Shown here piece by piece: positions 30,587 to 38,507 of a DNA stretch of 64,000 nt (within the stretch, counting starts at the first letter, position 1; every line of letters starts with the position of its first letter). Made by a program: the position numbers and the translations under genes. The notes beneath the pieces are model-generated. The model worked only from the letters and a program-made list of their open reading frames with translations, had not been told where the DNA came from and searched no databases. The DNA is from Anaerolineae bacterium (lineage in GTDB: Bacteria > Chloroflexota > Anaerolineae > Fen-1058). The stretch lies in the NCBI GenBank assembly GCA_003154115.1, contig PMCF01000240.1, positions 7,813 through 71,812 on the forward strand. Direction: 5' to 3'.

Positions 30587-31657
30587 ATGATTCCTGTTTC
30601 TAAGCCGTACATTGGTGAAGCCGAAAAGCAAGCGGTGATGGAAGTGCTGGACAGTGGCATGCTCGCGGCCGGTCCGCGCACCGCCAAATTTGAAGAACGT
30701 TTCGCGCAGGTCTGCGGCGTCAAGCACGCCATTGCGACCTCGTCGGGTACTACGGCGCTGCACCTGGCGCTGCTGGCCCATGGCCTAGGCGCAGGCGACG
30801 AAGTGATCACCACGCCGTTTACTTTCATCGCTTCAGCCAACAGCATCTTATTCACGGGCGCAAAGCCGGTCTTTGTGGACATCGATCCAGAGACCTTCAA
30901 CATCGATCCGCGGCAAGTTGAAAAGGCGATCACACCGCGCACCAAAGCCATCATGCCGGTGCACCTGTACGGCTACGTGTGCGACATGGACGCGCTGCAA
31001 GCCATTGCCGATCGGCACGGGCTGTCCATCGTGGAAGATGCCTGCCAGGCAGTCGGCGCCGCCTACCACGGCCAGCAGGCCGGCAGTTTTGGGACGGGCT
31101 GCTTCAGCCTGTACGCCACCAAGAACGTGATGTCGGGTGAAGGCGGCATGATCACCACCAACAATGAGGCCATCAACGAGAAGTGCCGGATGCTGCGCAA
31201 TCACGGTATGAAGCGCCGCTACTATCACGATATGCTAGGCTTCAATTTCCGCATGACGGACCTCTGCGCCGCGATCGGGTTGGTGCAACTCGATCGGCTA
31301 GAGGAGTTCACCGCCAGACGCCGCGCCAATGCCGCCTACTTCAACGCCCACATCGAAAGCGTCATCACGCCCAAAGTCAAGGCGGGCTACGATCACGTTT
31401 GGCACCAGTACACCATTCGGGTTGATGGCAAGCGCGATCGCGATGCGGCACTGAAGCAGTTGAGTGAGGCGGGCATCGGCACGGGCATCTTCTATCCGGT
31501 GCCGGCGCATCAACAAGAGTACATGCGCGAGATCGTGGGCGAGGTCAGTCTACCCGTGGCCGAGCAGTTAGCGCAGGAAGTCATTTCACTGCCGGTGCAT
31601 CCGCAGTTGAGTCAGGACGATCTGGAAACCATTGTGCGTGAAGTGAATAAATTGTAG
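30587..31657 (+). CDS. DegT/DnrJ/EryC1/StrS aminotransferase (WbpE/WlbC-like)
   Basis: MIPVSKPYIGEAEKQAVMEVLDSGMLAAGPRTAKFEE; SGTTALHLAL; DACQAVGAAYHGQQAGSFGTGCFSLYATKN. Confidence 0.9.
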   Translation: MIPVSKPYIGEAEKQAVMEVLDSGMLAAGPRTAKFEERFAQVCGVKHAIATSSGTTALHLALLAHGLGAGDEVITTPFTFIASANSILFTGAKPVFVDIDPETFNIDPRQVEKAITPRTKAIMPVHLYGYVCDMDALQAIADRHGLSIVEDACQAVGAAYHGQQAGSFGTGCFSLYATKNVMSGEGGMITTNNEAINEKCRMLRNHGMKRRYYHDMLGFNFRMTDLCAAIGLVQLDRLEEFTARRRANAAYFNAHIESVITPKVKAGYDHVWHQYTIRVDGKRDRDAALKQLSEAGIGTGIFYPVPAHQQEYMREIVGEVSLPVAEQLAQEVISLPVHPQLSQDDLETIVREVNKL

Positions 31658-31686
31658 ATGGAAGAATCCCCGTCTATTGGTGGGAT
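31658..31686 (-). repeat. 27-bp start-junction repeat, copy 3, inverted
   Basis: Reverse complement ATCCCACCAATAGACGGGGATTCTTCCAT; lies between stop 31657 and ATG 31687. Confidence 0.85.
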
Positions 31687-32469
31687 ATGAGAGCCAACTT
31701 ACTCGAACTCTATCAAGCCCGCGAATTGCTGTACATGTGGACCCGCCGCGAAGTGCTGGCGCGTTACAAACAGTCGATGCTAGGCGCCGGCTGGGCGATT
31801 CTGCAACCATTAGCCATGATGCTGGTCTACGTGGTGGTGTTCACCACCATCGTCAAAGTGGACACCGGCGGCATTCCGTATCCCATCTTTGCCTACACCG
31901 CGCTGGTGCCGTGGACGTTCTTTTCATCGGCCATCAGCACCGGCGTGCCCAGTCTGGTGACCAATATGGGGCTGGTCACTAAAATCTACTTTCCGCGCGA
32001 AGTGCTGCCCATGGCCAACATCGGGGCGCGGTTGGTCGATTTTCTCTGGGCCTCGCTTTTGCTGGTGGCCATGTTGATTCTGTACCACGCCCCCCTCACT
32101 TTGAATCTGCTCTGGTTGCCGCTGCTGCTGCTGATTCAGATCGTGCTGACCGTGGGCGTGGTGTTGTTCGCAGCCGCGCTCAATGTGTCCTATCGCGACG
32201 TCGGGCAATTGATTCCGCTCATCGTGCAAATCTGGCTATACGCTTCACCGGTGATCTACTCGGTCGAGTCGGTGCCGGTACAGTATCAAACGCTGTACTA
32301 TCTCAATCCGATGGCAGGCCTCATTGGCGGTTATCGCTCGGTGCTGCTGCTGGGCCAACCGCCGGATGCCACCGGTCTGGTGCTGGCAACCATCGTCTCG
32401 CTGATCGCCTGTGTGATCGGGTACGTGTATTTCAAAAAGGTCGAGTCTACTTTCGCGGATATTATCTGA
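31687..32469 (+). CDS. wzm: ABC-2 polysaccharide exporter permease (Wzm-like)
   Basis: MRANLLELYQARELLYMWTRREVLARYKQSMLGAGWAILQPLAMM; six hydrophobic segments; next to Wzt. Confidence 0.88.
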   Translation: MRANLLELYQARELLYMWTRREVLARYKQSMLGAGWAILQPLAMMLVYVVVFTTIVKVDTGGIPYPIFAYTALVPWTFFSSAISTGVPSLVTNMGLVTKIYFPREVLPMANIGARLVDFLWASLLLVAMLILYHAPLTLNLLWLPLLLLIQIVLTVGVVLFAAALNVSYRDVGQLIPLIVQIWLYASPVIYSVESVPVQYQTLYYLNPMAGLIGGYRSVLLLGQPPDATGLVLATIVSLIACVIGYVYFKKVESTFADII

Positions 32470-32497
32470 TCCTACCAGTAGATGGGGATTATTTCAT
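32469..32497 (+). repeat. 27-bp start-junction repeat, copy 4 (diverged at the 5' end)
   Basis: ATCCTACCAGTAGATGGGGATTATTTCAT overlapping ATG 32496. Confidence 0.88.
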
Positions 32498-33812
32498 GCA
32501 ACCAGCCATTCGTTTTGATCACGTTTCTAAACGCTACCAGCTTGGCGAGCAGCGCCGCAGTCTGCGCGATGTTGCCTCGGGTCTGGGGCGGCGGTTGCGC
32601 GGTGGTCCGCGCGAAGACCCCAGCGCCAAGTTCTTGTGGGCTGTGCGCGATCTGAGTTTCGAAGTGAATCCCGGCGAGGTGCTGGGCATCATCGGGCCGA
32701 ACGGGTCCGGCAAGACCACGTCGCTGAAGCTGTTGTCGCGCATCACCTATCCCACCGAAGGCCGCGTCACCATTCAGGGCCGGGTGGCGTCGCTCATTGA
32801 GTTGGGGGCGGGCTTTCACGCCGAGCTCACCGGGCGCGAAAATGTCTACCTCAACGGCACAATCCTCGGGCTGAGCCGCAAAGAGATCGCGGCGCGCTTC
32901 GACGACATTGTCGGCTTTGCAGAACTGGAGAAGTTCATCGATACGCCCGTCAAGCGCTATTCGTCGGGCATGTACGCGCGACTGGGCTTCAGCGTAGCGG
33001 TTCACGTCAGCCCCGACGTGCTGCTGGTGGACGAGGTCCTGGCCGTGGGCGATCAGGCTTTTCAGAATCGCTGCTTCGAGCGGATGCGGCAGATGCGCTC
33101 TTCCGAGCGAGCGCTGGTATTCATCTCGCACAATATGTTTGCGGTGCGAGCACTGTGTACCAAGGTGCTGTTCCTGAAGAACGGAAAACCGATCGCGCAG
33201 GGGACACCTGACGAGGCGATTCGCGCCTATCAGAATTTTTCTGCACAGGAAGAAACTCACGCCGAGCAGACGCCCGACAGCACCCTGGCGCAAGAAGAAA
33301 AAATGGACAGCACACCCATCCGCATTACGGGCGCGGCTTTCCTGAACACCGCGCATCAGTCGGTGGAGGTGTTTGAGTTTGGCGCAAAGATGATCGTGCG
33401 GCTGCGTTATCGAGCGACGCAGCCCGTGGAGAATCCCACGTTTTCCTTCGTGTTCTTCCGGGGTGATGGCGCAGTGTGCGAAGGCTCTTCGACCATTCTG
33501 TGCGAGCGATCGGCGGGCCTGGTCACAGGCGACGGCTATGTGGAGTTTGAGATTCCGCAGCTGACGTTGATTCCCGGGATGTACACCATGGAAGTGGCCA
33601 TCACCAATCAGCACGTGGTAGTGTATGACTTCGATCACCGGCCTGAGCAGTTCATGGTGGAAAGCAAGAGGGCGCTGCACTTCCCGCGCTTCATAGCGAT
33701 GTATCCGGGCGAATGGCGCATCGTGCAGGGCAATGCCGAGCCGTTCGTGTTAGGCAATTTCGATACGCCCGTGGGGCCGCCCCAACCGATCGGGTTGGCT
33801 GACACCCGATGA
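32496..33812 (+). CDS. wzt: ABC exporter ATP-binding protein with C-terminal carbohydrate-binding domain (Wzt-like)
   Basis: Walker A GPNGSGKTTSLK, signature YSSGMYARLGF, Walker B VLLVDEVLAVGD; about 180-aa C-terminal Wzt_C-like extension. Confidence 0.9.
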   Translation: MQPAIRFDHVSKRYQLGEQRRSLRDVASGLGRRLRGGPREDPSAKFLWAVRDLSFEVNPGEVLGIIGPNGSGKTTSLKLLSRITYPTEGRVTIQGRVASLIELGAGFHAELTGRENVYLNGTILGLSRKEIAARFDDIVGFAELEKFIDTPVKRYSSGMYARLGFSVAVHVSPDVLLVDEVLAVGDQAFQNRCFERMRQMRSSERALVFISHNMFAVRALCTKVLFLKNGKPIAQGTPDEAIRAYQNFSAQEETHAEQTPDSTLAQEEKMDSTPIRITGAAFLNTAHQSVEVFEFGAKMIVRLRYRATQPVENPTFSFVFFRGDGAVCEGSSTILCERSAGLVTGDGYVEFEIPQLTLIPGMYTMEVAITNQHVVVYDFDHRPEQFMVESKRALHFPRFIAMYPGEWRIVQGNAEPFVLGNFDTPVGPPQPIGLADTR

Positions 33813-33858
33813 CTGTCTTGCAACGCACTCATTTGAGCACGTTTTTCCGAGAAGATCG

Positions 33859-33886
33859 ATCCCACCAAAAGATGGGATTATTTCAT
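33859..33886 (+). repeat. 27-bp start-junction repeat, copy 5 (tandem unit 1)
   Basis: ATCCCACCAAAAGATGGGATTATTTCAT (one G shorter). Confidence 0.92.
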
Positions 33887-33913
33887 CCCACCAAAAGATG
33901 GGGATTATTTCAT
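33887..33913 (+). repeat. 27-bp start-junction repeat, copy 6 (tandem unit 2)
   Basis: CCCACCAAAAGATGGGGATTATTTCAT. Confidence 0.95.
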
Positions 33914-33940
33914 CCCACCAAAAGATGGGGATTATTTCAT
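33914..33940 (+). repeat. 27-bp start-junction repeat, copy 7 (tandem unit 3)
   Basis: CCCACCAAAAGATGGGGATTATTTCAT overlapping ATG 33939. Confidence 0.95.
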
Positions 33941-35843
33941 GACTGACTCTGCTTCTTCCTCCAACTTAGCGACCACGCTGCACAAGATTCCGGGCTACCG
34001 GCCGGTGCGCTCGGCGATCTGGTATTTGACGCAATATCTGCGCAACTACGCAGCCTGGCCACCGCTGTATCTGTTGTGGGTCTTGCCACGCACGTTATAC
34101 CGGCTCCTGCGCGATGTCGTTTTTGTGAAAGATGATCCCGCTGATCCGATCATGGCTTATGCCTACAACACTGCATCCAACCTCACCTGGTATGCGCGCT
34201 TAGCGGCCGACATCCGTTACTTCGGGCCGAACGGCTATGCCTACAACGATGCCTTGGGGACGGCGGCGGGTGATCGGTTCTTTCAACACACGCTGTCATA
34301 CGGTTGGCTGTTTGGAAAACTTGGTCCGCGCCGCTATTCAATTTTATCCGGTGCGATCTGGCTGGCGTCGATTGTGTTGATGGGCGTCCTGACCGGGCAA
34401 GTCGGGTTAAGCCTGATCGTCGTGTTGTTGGCGGCAGCCTGTCCGGCCTTCGTCGTCTCACTGTGCCATGTCAACAAGCCCGAAATTTTAGGCTGGGCGT
34501 TTTTACCGATGGCGCTGTACTTCATCGCGCAGGGCAATGTGCTGTGGGCGGCCAGCATGTTGTTTGTGTTGTCGATCACCAGCATCACCATGGTCATTCC
34601 GGCGGCCGGCTTTGCGGGCCTGTTGTGGATCACGGGCTGGCTGCCGTTTTGGTCAATGGTGCTGATCGGGTTGCCGACGGCCATCAAGGTGGGCGTTCAA
34701 TTCTTGCGTTTCATGCTGCGCGTAGGGCTGCGGCAATACACCGAGGTCATCGGCGGCAGCGGCAAGAGCAAGACGCTCACTAATCCGCAGGTGATCAAAT
34801 ACATGCGCACCATCGTGCACGGGCAGAAGGCGTGGATGCTGTTGCACACACTGTCTGCGCTGGCGCTGTGGCTGGCCGGTGTGCCGTTTGGTTTTGCGCT
34901 GGCGTTGCTGACGCCCGTCATCGTTTTGTTCATCAACTATCGCGGGTTTCGCTGGGCCGATCAGCCCACGTTTGGCCGCCTGTTTGTGGCCTTTGGCGCG
35001 CCGTATGTGCTGCTGTTTCCCGGTTGGGTCAGCCTCATCGGCTTCATCATCGTCTTCTTAGCTGTGCATCCGCGCATGGCGGTCGAAGCGGGCGGCATCG
35101 ATATGTCGCACTTGATCGGCGGCGACCGTCTGTCCAACTATCCTTACACCACGCCCATTCACCTGGGGAAGCCCACCGCCGATCGGGTGCGGCAGTTCTT
35201 CTCGACCGTAGCGAACGGCGAGCGTGTGGCCTGGGAAGCAGCCGATCCTTTCAGCGCTTCACTGGGCGGTTATCGCCATGTCAGTTTTTTCCTGGAATGG
35301 GCGGTCAACGATCGGCACATCGAGATCATCCCGGGCGAATGGCTGCGCGCCACGCAGACCGACTGGTATCTCGATCGCTGGTCAAAAATCAACGACGACA
35401 TCGCTCCGGCCGAATGCGTCGAGGCGTGCCGCGAGGGCGGCGTGCAATATCTGTTGACCAGTCTGCCCGGTCTCACTCAGAATTTGATCGCGGGCGGCTT
35501 CCAGTTGATCGATCAACTCAGCGCGGACACGCTGCGCCAATCCTGTCTGGGCAGCCTCATGACGCCCGATCGGACCCTGCATCTTTTGAGAGTCCCAGAG
35601 CCGATCAGTCTGCTGGACCCCGGCGCCAACCCGGCGCGTCAGGCCAACCAGCTGACATTTGAAGGCCGCGCCAACACGCCCTATTTCCTCAAGTACAATT
35701 TTCATCCGGGCTGGTCGGGTGCTGTCAGCGGGCAACCACTTAAAATCGTTAAGAGCCGCCGGGGCGCATTGACCGGCATGGAAATCACCACGCCGGTTGA
35801 CGGCACGGTTATGCTGCGCTTTCACGGCGGGGGCTTGTTGTAA
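33939..35843 (+). CDS. Polytopic membrane protein of unknown function (possible GT-C-like glycosyltransferase)
   Basis: 634 aa with many TM segments plus a soluble C-terminal region; no family confidently recognised. Confidence 0.6.
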   Translation: MTDSASSSNLATTLHKIPGYRPVRSAIWYLTQYLRNYAAWPPLYLLWVLPRTLYRLLRDVVFVKDDPADPIMAYAYNTASNLTWYARLAADIRYFGPNGYAYNDALGTAAGDRFFQHTLSYGWLFGKLGPRRYSILSGAIWLASIVLMGVLTGQVGLSLIVVLLAAACPAFVVSLCHVNKPEILGWAFLPMALYFIAQGNVLWAASMLFVLSITSITMVIPAAGFAGLLWITGWLPFWSMVLIGLPTAIKVGVQFLRFMLRVGLRQYTEVIGGSGKSKTLTNPQVIKYMRTIVHGQKAWMLLHTLSALALWLAGVPFGFALALLTPVIVLFINYRGFRWADQPTFGRLFVAFGAPYVLLFPGWVSLIGFIIVFLAVHPRMAVEAGGIDMSHLIGGDRLSNYPYTTPIHLGKPTADRVRQFFSTVANGERVAWEAADPFSASLGGYRHVSFFLEWAVNDRHIEIIPGEWLRATQTDWYLDRWSKINDDIAPAECVEACREGGVQYLLTSLPGLTQNLIAGGFQLIDQLSADTLRQSCLGSLMTPDRTLHLLRVPEPISLLDPGANPARQANQLTFEGRANTPYFLKYNFHPGWSGAVSGQPLKIVKSRRGALTGMEITTPVDGTVMLRFHGGGLL

Positions 35844-35864
35844 AAATTTCAAGGAGAAAAGTTC

Positions 35865-36998
35865 ATGGGAGAAAAAGTCTTAGTCACGGGCGGCGCCGGC
35901 TTCATCGGATCGCATCTGGTGGATGCGCTGCTGCAAGCGGGCCACACGGTGCGCGTCTTCGATAGCCTGGAGCCGCAAGTGCATGGCGGCCTGCGCGAGT
36001 TGGGCCGTTGGCCCGATTATCTGAGCAGCGAATGCGAGCGCGTGCTGGGGGATGTGCGCGATCGAGCCGCATTGCAGAAAGCCATCGACAGCATGGATGT
36101 AATCTTTCACGAAGCCGCCGCGGTGGGCGTGGGCCAATCGATGTACGAAGTGCATCGCTATGTGGACATCAACACGCTGGGCACGGCCAACCTGCTGGAT
36201 ATCCTGGCAAACGATAAGCACAGCGTCCGCAAGTTGATGGTGGCGTCATCCATGTCGATCTATGGCGAAGGGGCGTATCACTGCGCGACGCACGGCAAGG
36301 TCTATCCACGACTGCGCCCGGCTGCGCAATTGGCCCAACGCGACTGGGAGATGCACTGTCCGATGTGCGAGGCCAGCGTCGCAACCCTGTCTACCGACGA
36401 AGAAAAATCGCTGTTTTCCACCAGCATTTACGCCATCTCCAAGAAAGATCAAGAAGAGATGTGCCTGTGCGTCGGTCGCGCCTATAACCTGCCCACGGTG
36501 GCGCTGCGCTATTTCAATGTCTATGGCCCGCGCCAGTCGTTGTCTAATCCGTACACGGGTGTGGCCGCCATCTTCTCATCACGGTTGTTGAACAACAACT
36601 CGCCCATCGTGTACGAAGATGGCCTGCAAAGCCGCGACTTCATCCACGTCAGCGACATCGTGCAAGCCAATCTGCTGGCCATGACGGCCGCAACCGCAGT
36701 GAACGATTATTTCAATGTGGGCACGGGCCGCACGACCACCGTGTTGGATGTCGCCAGGGTAATGGGGCGGGCGTTGGGCAAAGACATCGAACCGACCATT
36801 GTCAACAAATTCCGCGAGGGCGATATTCGCCATTGCGTGTCGGACATTTCCAAGGCGCAGCGTGTGCTGGGCTATCAGCCGCGCGTTCAATTTGAAGCTG
36901 GCATGCAGGAATTGGCCGAGTGGGTCAGTCACCAGCAAGCTGTTGATCTGGTGGAAAAAGCGCGGCAAGAACTTGAGAAGCGCAAGTTGGTCCAGTAG
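35865..36998 (+). CDS. NAD-dependent epimerase/dehydratase (extended SDR, nucleotide-sugar 4-epimerase-like)
   Basis: MGEKVLVTGGAGFIGSHLVDALLQAGHTVRVFDSLEPQ; SIYAISKKDQEE; YFNVYGPRQSLSNPYTGVAAIFSSRLL. Confidence 0.88.
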   Translation: MGEKVLVTGGAGFIGSHLVDALLQAGHTVRVFDSLEPQVHGGLRELGRWPDYLSSECERVLGDVRDRAALQKAIDSMDVIFHEAAAVGVGQSMYEVHRYVDINTLGTANLLDILANDKHSVRKLMVASSMSIYGEGAYHCATHGKVYPRLRPAAQLAQRDWEMHCPMCEASVATLSTDEEKSLFSTSIYAISKKDQEEMCLCVGRAYNLPTVALRYFNVYGPRQSLSNPYTGVAAIFSSRLLNNNSPIVYEDGLQSRDFIHVSDIVQANLLAMTAATAVNDYFNVGTGRTTTVLDVARVMGRALGKDIEPTIVNKFREGDIRHCVSDISKAQRVLGYQPRVQFEAGMQELAEWVSHQQAVDLVEKARQELEKRKLVQ

Positions 36999-37023
36999 AC
37001 TTTAGCGGAAGTAGAGCCAGGGC

Positions 37024-38499
37024 ATGTCCCGTTCCAGATTGCCGGCACGTTCAATCGGTGGGTGGCTGGCCGTGGGGGTGATACTCGCCGCCACGGCTAT
37101 CTTGACGCGTCCCTTGACCAGCGTGCGCGCTCAGGCTAACACCGTAAAGTGGGATCAGCCCGTCAAGATTTCCAACGATACCGGCCAGACCTTCTATCCG
37201 ACGATTGTGGTTGATCTGGACGGTAATGTGCACATTTTCTGGGCGCAGGGCGGCATCGGGGCCAGCTACGCTGATTCGATCTATCATTCGATGTATGACG
37301 GGCAATCCTGGTCGGAACCGCGTGATCTGTTTATCGCGCAAGAAGGCGAATCGTTCAATTTTCCCAGCGCGGCCATCTCCGCCGATGGGAACATTCAGCT
37401 GGTCTGGGCGAGCAGTGGCGGGACGTATTACGCTTCAGCGCCGGCCGTGCAAGCCGGCAACGTCAGGGCGTGGAGTCCAGCGCAGATCATCGCCCCAGCC
37501 GGGGTGGTCAGTCAGCCACGCATCGTCGTCGATCCGGTCAACAACGTCTTTCACGTTTTATTTACGCAGCGCATCCCAGGCACTAATGTCTCCTATCTCA
37601 AATCGACCGATGGCGGCCAGTCCTGGAGTGATCCGATCGCTGTGTCGCAGCTGGTTCCCGGCGATCCGCAAATTCCCGAGGCGGTGCGCGCGGCGCTCGA
37701 TAGTAAAGGTCGCCTGCACGTCGTCTGGTCTGAAAATTACCCGCCCCTATTCGTTAGCCGTCACGTCTACTATGTCCGCTCGGACGATCTGGGCGAGACG
37801 TGGAGTACGCCAACTGATCTATCCGATCTGACGCGTGACGACGATTGGGACGCCGCCATTCACGTGGTGGTCGACAATGAGGACAACGTCGATGTGGTAT
37901 GGACATGCGGCGTGAACCCGGGCCGCTGCTATCGCCGTAGCGGCGATCATGGCAATTCATGGTCCAGCGCGCAGCATTTGTTTGAAGGGCTGGTGGGCAT
38001 CTCGGGTTGGGACAGCATGGCGGCTGATAAGACGGGCAATGTCTTCTGGCTGGGCGCGCTGCGATATCCGCAAGCGCAATACTCCAGCATCCTGAACAAC
38101 AATCGCTGGCAGGAACCGCCGCAAGCCGTCATCACCGAGCAGGATTCTGAAACACTGGCGAACGGGCACTTTCCGCAAATGGTCATTAATCGCGGCAATC
38201 AGATTCATATCGCGTTTGTCGAACTGGATCACGGCCCCATCTGGTATCTGCACGGCACCACATCGGAAGCGGCGCAGCCCTTGCCGCCCACGCCCACGCC
38301 TGTGCCTACCGCCACACCCATCAGACAACCGACCGAGATACGGCCCACTACCACCCCGGAGCCGACCAAGCGTCCGCTGGTTTCTAAAGATTTAGTGAAT
38401 CCCGATCCCGGCCTGCGTCCGATCTTGTGGGCGGCGGGGCCTGTCATCCTAATTGTGCTGGGCGCCATTGGCTGGACGCTGTGGCGCAATCGGCATTGA
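37024..38499 (+). CDS. Secreted BNR/Asp-box (sialidase-like) protein with C-terminal TM anchor; paralogous in type to 26204-28900
   Basis: STDGGQSW, SDDLGETW, SGDHGNSW; PT-rich linker; ILWAAGPVILIVLGAIGWTLWRNRH*. Confidence 0.8.
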   Translation: MSRSRLPARSIGGWLAVGVILAATAILTRPLTSVRAQANTVKWDQPVKISNDTGQTFYPTIVVDLDGNVHIFWAQGGIGASYADSIYHSMYDGQSWSEPRDLFIAQEGESFNFPSAAISADGNIQLVWASSGGTYYASAPAVQAGNVRAWSPAQIIAPAGVVSQPRIVVDPVNNVFHVLFTQRIPGTNVSYLKSTDGGQSWSDPIAVSQLVPGDPQIPEAVRAALDSKGRLHVVWSENYPPLFVSRHVYYVRSDDLGETWSTPTDLSDLTRDDDWDAAIHVVVDNEDNVDVVWTCGVNPGRCYRRSGDHGNSWSSAQHLFEGLVGISGWDSMAADKTGNVFWLGALRYPQAQYSSILNNNRWQEPPQAVITEQDSETLANGHFPQMVINRGNQIHIAFVELDHGPIWYLHGTTSEAAQPLPPTPTPVPTATPIRQPTEIRPTTTPEPTKRPLVSKDLVNPDPGLRPILWAAGPVILIVLGAIGWTLWRNRH

Positions 38500-38507
38500 G
38501 TGCCATC

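Noticed and set aside
32472-33680. 402-aa minus-strand ORF antisense to wzt
   Set aside because: Shadow ORF opposite a clear ABC ATPase with all motifs
33859-33940. Three tandem 27-bp repeats considered as a mini-CRISPR
   Set aside because: No spacers between units, dispersed copies elsewhere, no cas genes
34832-35662. 276-aa plus-strand ORF in an alternative frame of the 634-aa membrane protein
   Set aside because: Low-complexity Arg/Ala/Gly-rich translation typical of a wrong frame
15922-38499. PEP-CTERM/exosortase system (suggested by TIGR03087-like glycosyltransferases and C-terminal helices)
   Set aside because: No PEP motif before the helices and no exosortase-like gene in the window
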